Assembly: GCA_007116295.1 (NCBI GenBank)
Contig: SKIS01000016.1
Span: 1 to 7,674 of the forward strand
Reading direction: 5' to 3'
From: Candidatus Woesearchaeota archaeon
Lineage (GTDB): Archaea; Nanobdellota; Nanobdellia; Woesearchaeales; 21-14-0-10-32-9
DNA: 7,674 nucleotides
Numbering within the stretch: position 1 is the stretch's first letter; each line of letters opens with the position of its first letter. The position numbers and the translations under genes were made by a program. The notes beneath the pieces were generated by a model. That model did no database searches. It saw nothing but the letters and a program-made list of their open reading frames with translations, and had not been told where the DNA came from. This document shows positions 1-4,299 of the stretch, one piece after another.

Positions 1-357
1 AAGATTAATCTAACAACTTTTATTAGCGCAACTGTTTCTTGGACAATATACGTTTTAACTATTATGATAGCTCTTTATTATCTTGGAATAATAAACATAA
101 TACTAAGTTTTTTTGCAGCTCTAATAATTTTAGGAGTAATAGGGAGCTTACTGATAAGCTTTAAAAGTTTTATACCTAATTTGTATTATAAATATACTTT
201 AAAGACCCGTTTGGATTTGAATAAAAGTTATAAGATAGGAACAACTAAAGGCGAGTTAGTGAAAAAAACTCTTTTAGGAATAGTTCTTGAAAAAGACGAG
301 CTAAGACACCATATCAGCTATAAGTACATAGCTAAAAGCAAAATTAAAAAAAATTAA
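1..357 (+). CDS. MscS-like small-conductance mechanosensitive channel, C-terminal part (5' end outside window)
   Basis: The frame is open from base 1 to a TAA at 355-357 (118 codons), so the gene probably begins left of the window; the ATG at 64 would start inside a membrane segment. The visible part has two hydrophobic helices (about residues 9-28 and 31-52), then FKSFIPN, which resembles the conserved end of the MscS pore helix (DFIPN-type). A short beta-rich stretch follows (about residues 73-115, ending ISYKYIAKSKI), resembling the MscS beta domain and its IPN-type ending. The family forms heptameric membrane pores that release solutes under osmotic stress. The protein stops straight after the beta domain, so it lacks the larger cytoplasmic alpha/beta domain of E. 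coli MscS. The assignment rests on motif resemblance only; another small membrane protein is possible. Confidence 0.55.
   Translation, partial: KINLTTFISATVSWTIYVLTIMIALYYLGIINIILSFFAALIILGVIGSLLISFKSFIPNLYYKYTLKTRLDLNKSYKIGTTKGELVKKTLLGIVLEKDELRHHISYKYIAKSKIKKN
334..353 (-). terminator. T-rich transcription terminator after the UPF0147 gene
   Basis: Directly after the UPF0147 stop codon the minus strand reads eight consecutive T, then AATTTTGCTTTT. Archaeal RNA polymerase commonly terminates at such oligo-T tracts without a hairpin. The tract lies inside the last codons of the convergent channel gene, where it is read as Lys codons. The assignment is from base composition only. Confidence 0.45.
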
Positions 358-602
358 TCTTCCCAGCTTTCGAGTAAGCTACTTATATGCCAAAACTGAG
401 TTCTTACAAAAGGAGGAATGTTCACATCGCTACTTAAATCTTCTAAATCAGATAGTATTTTGTTTATGGTTAAAGAAAGTCTGTCTTGTCTACAATCCTT
501 AAGCTCGCTTTGCATTAAAGAAATCTTATTTCTTATGTTTTTAGATACAGTTGTGTCTTCCTGTAAATCTTCCATGACTTCAAAAACTTGTTCAAGACTC
601 AT
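354..602 (-). CDS. UPF0147 family protein (82 aa)
   Basis: Small, acidic, mostly helical protein with the archaeal UPF0147 (COG1698) pattern: an N-terminal helix ending near TTVSKNIRNKI, a middle helix, and the family-typical C-terminus with IPPFVRTQFWHISSLLE. The molecular function of the family is unknown. It is widely conserved in archaea and often lies beside prefoldin beta, as here. I chose the ATG at 602, not the in-frame GTG at 611, because an AAAGGTGG Shine-Dalgarno sequence ends 5 bases before that ATG and overlaps the GTG. With this start the gene overlaps the end of pfdB by 11 bases, which suggests translational coupling. It is the last gene of its unit and overlaps the convergent channel gene by 4 bases. 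Confidence 0.88.
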   Translation of the reverse strand: MSLEQVFEVMEDLQEDTTVSKNIRNKISLMQSELKDCRQDRLSLTINKILSDLEDLSSDVNIPPFVRTQFWHISSLLESWED

Positions 603-930
603 CTTCTCCACCTTTTAAGTCTTCCATTATCTGAGAATGCAACTCTTGAGCTCTTTGAGCAATTTTTTGTTCTTGAGCATCTAAAGATTTTAACCTACTG
701 TTTATCACTTCTTTTCTTTTGGTAAGTGCCTGGCTAAGCGCATCTTCAGAAGATTTGACCATGACGTTAGCTATTATTTTATAGACTTCTTTGCTTGATT
801 TTAGTTCTGATAAAGCACTGTCAATTTCTAGAATTTGTGTTTGTAAATTTTGTTTTTGAGCAGTTATTTGATTAGAAGTATTTTCTAAAGAGGATAACTC
901 CTGCATTTTTTTTTGGGTTTCATCATTCAT
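592..930 (-). CDS. pfdB: Prefoldin beta subunit (112 aa)
   Basis: Beta subunit of the hexameric alpha2-beta4 prefoldin chaperone, which captures unfolded proteins in the cytoplasm and passes them to the thermosome. The Gln/Lys-rich N-terminal coiled coil spans about residues 4-38. A beta-hairpin region follows (ALSELKSSKEVYKIIANVMV, about 39-58, matching the family's ALEEL...VYK.VG..LV), then the C-terminal coiled coil (about 63-105). The length is typical. The ATG at 930 overlaps the pcc1 stop as ATGA and has an AAAGGTGG Shine-Dalgarno sequence a few bases upstream inside pcc1. The C-terminal GGEDES is encoded partly by the Shine-Dalgarno sequence of the next gene. The order eL43-RpoP-Pcc1-PfdB is a known archaeal arrangement and supports the call. 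Confidence 0.93.
   Translation of the reverse strand: MNDETQKKMQELSSLENTSNQITAQKQNLQTQILEIDSALSELKSSKEVYKIIANVMVKSSEDALSQALTKRKEVINSRLKSLDAQEQKIAQRAQELHSQIMEDLKGGEDES
608..615 (-). promoter_or_regulatory. Shine-Dalgarno sequence that sets the UPF0147 start
   Basis: AAAGGTGG on the minus strand, complementary to the GGTG part of the archaeal anti-Shine-Dalgarno partner, with 5 bases between it and the ATG at 602. It lies inside the pfdB coding sequence. It favours the ATG at 602 over the in-frame GTG at 611, which is part of the motif itself. Confidence 0.6.
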
Positions 931-1172
931 TTTTCCACCTTTAAACCAGAACCAATCTCTTCGTAAACATATATTATTTTTATTATACTACTCATAACTG
1001 ATTTCAAAGCAGTTGGATCTTTAGCCTTTATGTTTAAAATAGTTAGGTTTTTTTTGTCATCGAAAACAGGATGGTAATCCGCTCTTTTGTTCTTGAACGC
1101 CCTGTCTTCCAAATCAAAAAGAGTGAAAAGCTCTTTTTTAGGATCTTCTAACTCTATTTGAGCCTTAATCAT
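927..1172 (-). CDS. pcc1: KEOPS complex subunit Pcc1 (81 aa)
   Basis: Pcc1 is the small dimerising subunit of KEOPS (Kae1-Bud32-Cgi121-Pcc1), which makes the universal t6A37 modification on ANN-decoding tRNAs. It forms the platform that binds Kae1. The sequence fits the family's short alpha/beta fold: an N-terminal beta strand (MIKAQIELE), a helix-forming acidic segment, a central strand (KNLTILNIKAKDPTALKSVMSS, about residues 41-62) and a C-terminal helix (IIKIIYVYEEI). The length matches archaeal Pcc1 (about 80 aa). The sequence is divergent, so part of the confidence comes from its place between rpoP and pfdB, where archaea usually carry pcc1. The ATG overlaps the rpoP stop by 4 bases. No clear Shine-Dalgarno sequence is seen, so coupling to rpoP is likely. 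Confidence 0.8.
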   Translation of the reverse strand: MIKAQIELEDPKKELFTLFDLEDRAFKNKRADYHPVFDDKKNLTILNIKAKDPTALKSVMSSIIKIIYVYEEIGSGLKVEK

Positions 1173-1306
1173 ATTGCTTGAACAACTGTAGGTTGAGATC
1201 TTGTTTTAAATATTATTTTGTATCCACAATAGATACATCTAACTCTTTTCTTGATTTGTTCTTCCTTGACAATTTTTCCACAATTAAAGCATTTGTATTC
1301 AGCCAT
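1169..1306 (-). CDS. rpoP: DNA-directed RNA polymerase subunit P (Rpo12/Rpb12-like, 45 aa)
   Basis: Short zinc-ribbon protein translated here from the sequence: it begins MAEYKCFNCGKIVKEE and ends PTVVQAI. Two CxxC pairs (Cys6/Cys9 and Cys24/Cys27, the second as RCIYCGYKI) are the zinc ligands of archaeal RpoP, the counterpart of eukaryotic Rpb12/RPC10, which sits on the assembly platform of the polymerase core. The Arg-containing tail (KTRSQPTVVQAI) also matches the family. The start overlaps the end of rpl37ae by 8 bases, with a GGAG-type Shine-Dalgarno sequence about 10 bases upstream. The stop shares ATGA with pcc1. The length is normal for the family (about 45-50 aa). Confidence 0.93.
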   Translation of the reverse strand: MAEYKCFNCGKIVKEEQIKKRVRCIYCGYKIIFKTRSQPTVVQAI

Positions 1307-1541
1307 TTTGTTTCAACTCCTTTTTAGGTTTTTGAACGAAATAAGCTTTACTAGTAAATTTTTTCTGACACTTACCGCATTGCCAAATGCCTGCTTGAAC
1401 TTTTTTAACAGCCATAGCACCACAATAAGGGCACTTATACACTGCTTTAGCTTGCTTTTCTATCTTAGCTAATTTATTTTTTACAGTTCTACCATATCTA
1501 GGTCCAAACCTTTTAGTTGTTTTGCTCGTTTTTTTTGTCAT
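1299..1541 (-). CDS. rpl37ae: Large-subunit ribosomal protein eL43 (L37Ae, 80 aa)
   Basis: Zinc-binding ribosomal protein of the 50S subunit, specific to archaea and eukaryotes. Diagnostic features are the basic N-terminus with RFGPRYGRTVK (residues 11-21), a four-cysteine zinc ribbon (Cys37, Cys40, Cys55 and Cys58 in KCPYCGA and WQCGKCQKKF) and the following KFTSKAYF. The length is typical. The ATG at 1541 lies 22 bases after the tRNA-Pro gene on the same strand, with a weak AAGTGAT Shine-Dalgarno-like sequence just upstream. No separate TATA box is visible in that gap, so the gene is probably transcribed together with the tRNA from the promoter upstream of it. It leads the eL43-RpoP-Pcc1-PfdB-UPF0147 run. 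Confidence 0.96.
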   Translation of the reverse strand: MTKKTSKTTKRFGPRYGRTVKNKLAKIEKQAKAVYKCPYCGAMAVKKVQAGIWQCGKCQKKFTSKAYFVQKPKKELKQNG

Positions 1542-1563
1542 AAAATCACTTCTTAAACATAAG

Positions 1564-1669
1564 TGGGGCTGCCCGGAATTTCAGCAATACAGCGTGAACT
1601 GCGATTATCTTTGAACCGGGAGCTTCAGGTCCCAAACCTAAAAGGTTAACCAAGTTACCCCACAGCCCC
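1564..1669 (-). tRNA. tRNA-Pro(UGG) with a T-loop intron
   Basis: A complete cloverleaf forms on the minus strand. The acceptor stem is GGGGCTG with CAGCCCC, the discriminator is A73, and CCA is not encoded. T8 and G9 precede a D-stem GGGT/ACCT with a 10-base loop containing GG. The anticodon stem is TTAGG/CCTGA, with loop TTTGGGA giving anticodon TGG at 1634-1632 (Pro, with G37 as usual for proline tRNAs). The variable loop is AGCT (A15-T48 Levitt pair possible), and the T-stem is CCCGG/CCGGG. The T-loop is interrupted: removing 32 bases at 1609-1578 restores a normal seven-base loop TTCAAAT and a 74-nt tRNA. A TATA box lies about 35 bases upstream. Confidence 0.93.
1578..1609 (-). other. 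Archaeal tRNA intron (32 nt) at position 59/60
   Basis: The intron is flanked by a full bulge-helix-bulge. The exon T-stem is CCCGG/CCGGG. The central 4-bp helix is TTCA (1615-1612, T-loop exon) with TGAA (1583-1580, intron). Three-base bulges AAG (1611-1609) and ATT (1579-1577) lie on opposite strands. The tRNA splicing endonuclease normally cuts after the second base of each bulge, which gives exactly TTCAAA + T, a seven-base T-loop. The inside of the intron can form a weak hairpin (GCAG/CTGT with a six-base loop, plus AAT/ATT below a bulged C). The outer motif is strong and the inner helix imperfect. Confidence 0.87.
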
Positions 1670-1700
1670 TTAAGTTTTTATCATGAGGAACCACAGAGGC

Positions 1701-1708
1701 TTTATAAA
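1701..1708 (-). promoter_or_regulatory. TATA box of the tRNA-Pro / rpl37ae unit
   Basis: TTTATAAA with a purine-rich AAAAC just upstream on the minus strand (BRE-like). Its centre lies about 35 bases before the first base of the tRNA. Initiation about 26 bases downstream would leave a leader of roughly 9-10 nt for RNase P to remove. The motif is palindromic, but its placement fits the minus strand. Confidence 0.6.
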
Positions 1709-1769
1709 GTTTTCTTAATAAAAAAAAGTTCTGTTTCACGCCAAAAACATTTTTTTTAGGAAACTAAAA

Positions 1770-1779
1770 TTATTTAAAT
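1770..1779 (+). promoter_or_regulatory. TATA box of the DUF4234-like gene
   Basis: TTATTTAAAT, preceded by GAAACTAAAA (a possible BRE), centred about 21-22 bases before the ATG at 1796 and 30 bases before the in-frame ATG at 1805. The spacing implies a leaderless or almost leaderless mRNA. Confidence 0.5.
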
Positions 1780-1795
1780 CTCTAATATCATTTTT

Positions 1796-2293
1796 ATGTT
1801 AAAGATGGTGAGCCAAGAGTTAATTAATTATATTAAAACCCAAGAAGATAAAGGTTTTAGCAAGCAGCAATTAAAATCACACATAGTTAAATATGGCTAC
1901 AGCGAGGCAGAAGTAGAGGAAGCCTTCAGAGAATTAAAAGGAGTCGAAAAACCTCAAAGTCCTCTTCCCACTCAAGGAAATGTAAAAAGAAGAAATCCCT
2001 TTTTAGTTTTAGTGCTAAGCTTTATAACACTAGGAATATACAATATTATTTGGCTTGTTTTAACAAGTAAAGAGCTTAGAAGAAACGTTGCTAGCGCGCC
2101 TAATCCCAAGCTTCTTTGGATTTTACTAATACCAATAATTAATTTTCTTTTCATGTTTTACTATTATTACAAGTATTGTAAAGCTCTAAATGAATTTACA
2201 GGCTTTAGTACTATAGGCTCTTATATTTTGTTTTTACTCATAAATCCAGTAGGCATGGTATTAGCTCAACTAGAACTAAACAAAAAAGCTTAA
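1796..2293 (+). CDS. DUF4234-like three-helix membrane protein with N-terminal helical module (165 aa)
   Basis: Two parts are visible. Residues 7-48 are a charged helical module (ELINYIKTQEDKGFSKQQLK...GYSEAEVEEAFRELK) of the kind found before membrane segments in many archaeal proteins. A Pro/Gln-rich linker (51-62) follows, then KRRNPF and three hydrophobic segments (about 67-89, 105-124 and 141-159). Motifs LSFITLGIYNIIW, YYKYCKALNEFTG and PVGMVLAQLELNK match DUF4234-type proteins, whose function is unknown. The protein is predicted to be in the cytoplasmic membrane with the N-terminal module probably cytoplasmic. There is no signal peptide. The start could be the ATG at 1796 or, three codons on, the ATG at 1805; the TATA spacing allows either. 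It is transcribed alone, divergently from the tRNA. Confidence 0.8.
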   Translation: MLKMVSQELINYIKTQEDKGFSKQQLKSHIVKYGYSEAEVEEAFRELKGVEKPQSPLPTQGNVKRRNPFLVLVLSFITLGIYNIIWLVLTSKELRRNVASAPNPKLLWILLIPIINFLFMFYYYYKYCKALNEFTGFSTIGSYILFLLINPVGMVLAQLELNKKA

Positions 2294-2302
2294 GATTTTT
2301 TT
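2294..2302 (+). terminator. Oligo-T terminator after the DUF4234-like gene
   Basis: Seven consecutive T (2296-2302) begin two bases after the stop codon, followed by more AT-rich sequence. This is the usual form of an archaeal intrinsic terminator. No hairpin is seen. Confidence 0.45.
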
Positions 2303-2303
2303 A

Positions 2304-2450
2304 TTAGTTTAATACGTTGTTTACTCTATAAACTCTATTATCAATTTCATTAGAATCCACATCTCTTACTTTACTTATGTAAACTTCATCACACTTACCT
2401 ATTTTCTTAATAATTTGATCTAAACTAAAATTATTTAGAGATCTATTCTT
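2304..2450 (-). other. Open stretch without start codon, possible gene remnant
   Basis: The 224 bases between the DUF4234-like gene and the next ORF hold no confident gene. On the minus strand one frame is open for 48 codons between a TAA at 2453-2451 and a TAA at 2306-2304, reading for example LDQIIKKIGKCDEVYISKVR. The residue mix looks protein-like, but there is no ATG and no GTG or TTG start with a Shine-Dalgarno sequence. It may be the decayed end of a lost gene or chance. I do not recognise it. Confidence 0.2.
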
Positions 2451-2487
2451 TTACTTTGAAGTGGTTTTATATCTGAAACTCGATAAA

Positions 2488-2497
2488 TTATATAAAT
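2488..2497 (+). promoter_or_regulatory. TATA box of the 39-residue small ORF
   Basis: TTATATAAAT, with GATAAA just upstream, centred 25-26 bases before the ATG at 2518. That is the standard archaeal TATA-to-start-site distance, so transcription would begin at or next to the ATG (leaderless mRNA). Confidence 0.55.
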
Positions 2498-2517
2498 TCC
2501 TAAACAAATAACTTAAT

Positions 2518-2637
2518 ATGCAAAGAAAAAACGATCAAAAATTGATAAAAGAACTAATAGAAGGCTATAAAGCGAAATATGATGAACACAAAAAAATGAA
2601 CGAAGAATGGTCAAATGCAGATATCGCATGGAAATAA
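2518..2637 (+). CDS. Small charged helical protein of unknown function (39 aa)
   Basis: ATG to TAA, reading MQRKNDQKLIKELIEGY at the start and EEWSNADIAWK at the end. It is very rich in Lys, Glu, Asp and Asn, with heptad-like Leu/Ile/Tyr spacing suggesting one amphipathic helix. It has no membrane segment, zinc motif or recognisable domain. The main support for a real gene is its TATA box, placed exactly as for a leaderless transcript. The stop lies 3 bases from the stop of the convergent methyltransferase gene. I do not recognise the family. A chance ORF in AT-rich DNA remains possible. Confidence 0.45.
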   Translation: MQRKNDQKLIKELIEGYKAKYDEHKKMNEEWSNADIAWK

Positions 2638-2640
2638 ATA

Positions 2641-3291
2641 TTATTTCTTAATTGCAATTGTGGAAGGACTTCTTCTCCCAATAATAGGACCATCTATTAC
2701 TTTAAATCCTGCTTTTTCGAGGTTTTCTCTTGTTTTTTTGGCATAACTATAAGTTGCAAGTTTTCCTTCTTTTTTCATGTTTTTATTTAAGTTTTTGAAA
2801 ACTTTTTCTTCCCACATCTCAGGATGTTTTTTTGGACTAAAGGGATCGAAAAACACATAATCCGCTTTTTTTTCAAGATCTTTTTCAATCTCCACTATGG
2901 CATCTGCAAGTACCATCTCGAATTTGAATCCTTCTTTTTCAAAAACGAATTTATCCTCTAACACACCTTTAACAAATTCTTTCAATAAATCAAAACCTCC
3001 AATTTCTATGTTTAACTCTAAAACTTTTTTTAATATTTCAACATCGTTTTCAAAGCAAACAAAACTAGCAGTTAAACCCTTACTTTTCAAGACATTTACA
3101 GCCATCAAAGTATTGTAACCAAGACCAAAACAGAAATCAAAAATAACAGGAGAATTAATCTCCCAAATAAGTAAAGCGTTAGAATACTTTTCTAAAGCTT
3201 CCTCTAAAGCACCTGACTTAGAGTGATAAGGTTCATCAAACTTTTGACTTACAAAAGTAAATGAGCCATCCTTAGTTTTGAGCTTTTCCAT
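2641..3291 (-). CDS. MnmC-like SAM-dependent methyltransferase (COG4121 type, 216 aa)
   Basis: Rossmann-fold methyltransferase resembling the MnmC methyltransferase domain, which completes mnm5U34 on bacterial tRNA wobble uridines. Visible motifs in order: YHSKSGALEEALEKY (22-36), typical of the MnmC family; SAM-binding motif I IFDFCFGLGYNT (50-61); a motif-II acidic residue in CFEND (79-83); LADAIVEI (128-135); the characteristic DPFSPKKHPEMW (149-160); and ATYSYAKKTRENLEKAGF (179-196), near-identical in layout to the family's C-terminal motif. It has no FAD oxidase domain, as in stand-alone archaeal homologues. The start overlaps rpoK by 20 bases, so it is the last gene of the exosome unit. 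The exact substrate in archaea is not known; a tRNA wobble uridine is the family-based inference. Confidence 0.82.
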   Translation of the reverse strand: MEKLKTKDGSFTFVSQKFDEPYHSKSGALEEALEKYSNALLIWEINSPVIFDFCFGLGYNTLMAVNVLKSKGLTASFVCFENDVEILKKVLELNIEIGGFDLLKEFVKGVLEDKFVFEKEGFKFEMVLADAIVEIEKDLEKKADYVFFDPFSPKKHPEMWEEKVFKNLNKNMKKEGKLATYSYAKKTRENLEKAGFKVIDGPIIGRRSPSTIAIKK

Positions 3292-3511
3292 TAGTTATAG
3301 GAATAGGTCTTTTAACAATCATAGGAATGACTCCTTTTTCAAATTCAACCTTAGCTATTTCAACAGGATTATAGTTTAGCTCTTGAAGATCCTTTTTAGA
3401 AAGCTTCAAAAGCAAAGGAGCACCTTGGCTTATCTGTAACGCCCTGCTTCCAATAATCCTAGCTTTTTCGTACTTAGTATACTTACCTTCAGGTATTTCT
3501 AGTTTAACCAT
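3272..3511 (-). CDS. rpoK: DNA-directed RNA polymerase subunit K (Rpo6/Rpb6-like, 79 aa)
   Basis: RpoK is the archaeal counterpart of Rpb6 and bacterial omega and helps assemble and stabilise the polymerase clamp/core. The hallmark YTKYEKARIIGSRALQISQG (11-30) followed by APLL is almost invariant in the family, and the C-terminal VEFEKGVIPMIVKRPIP (55-71) matches its second conserved block. The length lies in the normal range for the short archaeal form. The ATG overlaps the rrp42 stop as TAATG, with a GAGGTG Shine-Dalgarno sequence inside rrp42. rpoK is more often found near rpoN, enolase and rpsB in archaea, so its place behind rrp42 is unusual. Confidence 0.95.
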   Translation of the reverse strand: MVKLEIPEGKYTKYEKARIIGSRALQISQGAPLLLKLSKKDLQELNYNPVEIAKVEFEKGVIPMIVKRPIPITNGKAQN

Positions 3512-4299
3512 TATTTAAGCACCTCTGACAATTTTTTTCTAACTTCATCAGCTTTCTTTAAAGCTAATTCAACCATTTCCGCTATTTCTTCAATAGATAA
3601 AGGTTTTGCTCCTCCTTTTTGAAGACTGCAAAGCTTATCCTTATCAAGACTTGTAACTGTAAGTCTTGCATCTATAGCGTTTTCTTCTTCATCAGTCGGA
3701 TCCACTATTAAAACATCTCCTATTTTACAAACAGTAATAGGAATTGGTAAACCAGATATATCTAGTTTTTTCTTAGTTTTTTCATGGTAATCAACGTTAT
3801 GATCTTTGTCAATGCTTGGGAAATTAGCACTCTTTAAAGCAGCCATAGCTGCTAAGCCCCCCATATCAATTAGATTTCCATCATAATTAATAGGATGCAC
3901 ATCAACTGCCATGAACCAAACTTTCTCCCCTTTAACAAGGCAAAGTTTCTTAGTGTCAACACAGCCACTCTCCCTTATACCTCTATCAATAACCCTACTG
4001 GTTTCAATGCTGTCTATTCCTGGAGGACCTGTCTCGAAGTCAGGGTTGCTCAAAGGAAGTAGTTCAGCGTTCACCATTAACACACCATCTTCTGGAGTGT
4101 CAGGGAAAGGAGATTCTACGCTCATCTTTACACCTGCTAAGACTTCTGCATCTCCAAACTTTACTCTTGCAGAACCTTCTGCAGTAGTCACAACATCTAA
4201 TTCAATAGATATTTCTCTTAGGTCTTGAGGACCTCTACCATCTAATCTAACTCCTTTAATTAAAGAGTTTTTTATATGATCTTTTACTTCTTGATTCAT
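3511..4299 (-). CDS. rrp42: Exosome complex subunit Rrp42 (262 aa)
   Basis: Non-catalytic RNase PH-like subunit of the archaeal exosome. Three Rrp42-Rrp41 dimers form the hexameric ring that degrades or tails RNA from the 3' end. Recognisable blocks are KGVRLDGRGPQDLREISIE (15-33), GSARVKFGDAEVLAGVK (42-58), the Rrp42-typical PFPDTPEDG (64-72), GPPGIDSIETSRVIDRGIRES (91-111) and the core segment MAVDVHPINYDGNLIDMGGLAAMAAL (130-155). As expected for Rrp42, it lacks the NAGSRC-type phosphate-binding loop seen in Rrp41. The length is typical (about 260-275 aa). The ATG overlaps the rrp41 stop by 4 bases with AGGTGA upstream inside rrp41, so coupled translation at matched amounts is likely. Confidence 0.97.
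   Translation of the reverse strand: MNQEVKDHIKNSLIKGVRLDGRGPQDLREISIELDVVTTAEGSARVKFGDAEVLAGVKMSVESPFPDTPEDGVLMVNAELLPLSNPDFETGPPGIDSIETSRVIDRGIRESGCVDTKKLCLVKGEKVWFMAVDVHPINYDGNLIDMGGLAAMAALKSANFPSIDKDHNVDYHEKTKKKLDISGLPIPITVCKIGDVLIVDPTDEEENAIDARLTVTSLDKDKLCSLQKGGAKPLSIEEIAEMVELALKKADEVRKKLSEVLK

Noticed and set aside
418..618. 66-codon plus-strand ORF opposite the UPF0147 and prefoldin genes
   Set aside because: Antisense shadow of two well-supported genes; the translation is Ser/Leu/Phe-rich low complexity, typical of reading the wrong strand of Lys/Glu-rich proteins.
1251..1472. 73-codon plus-strand ORF opposite rpoP and rpl37ae
   Set aside because: Antisense shadow of a zinc-ribbon ribosomal protein gene; no promoter, Shine-Dalgarno sequence or family resemblance.
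1564..1669. Reading the T-arm interruption as a degenerate tRNA pseudogene
   Set aside because: All stems are fully paired, and removal of the 32 bases predicted by the bulge-helix-bulge motif restores every standard feature, so a spliced functional tRNA is the simpler reading.
3911..4228. 105-codon plus-strand ORF opposite rrp42
   Set aside because: Antisense shadow; Ser/Thr/Pro-rich translation with no recognisable domain, fully covered by a confident gene.
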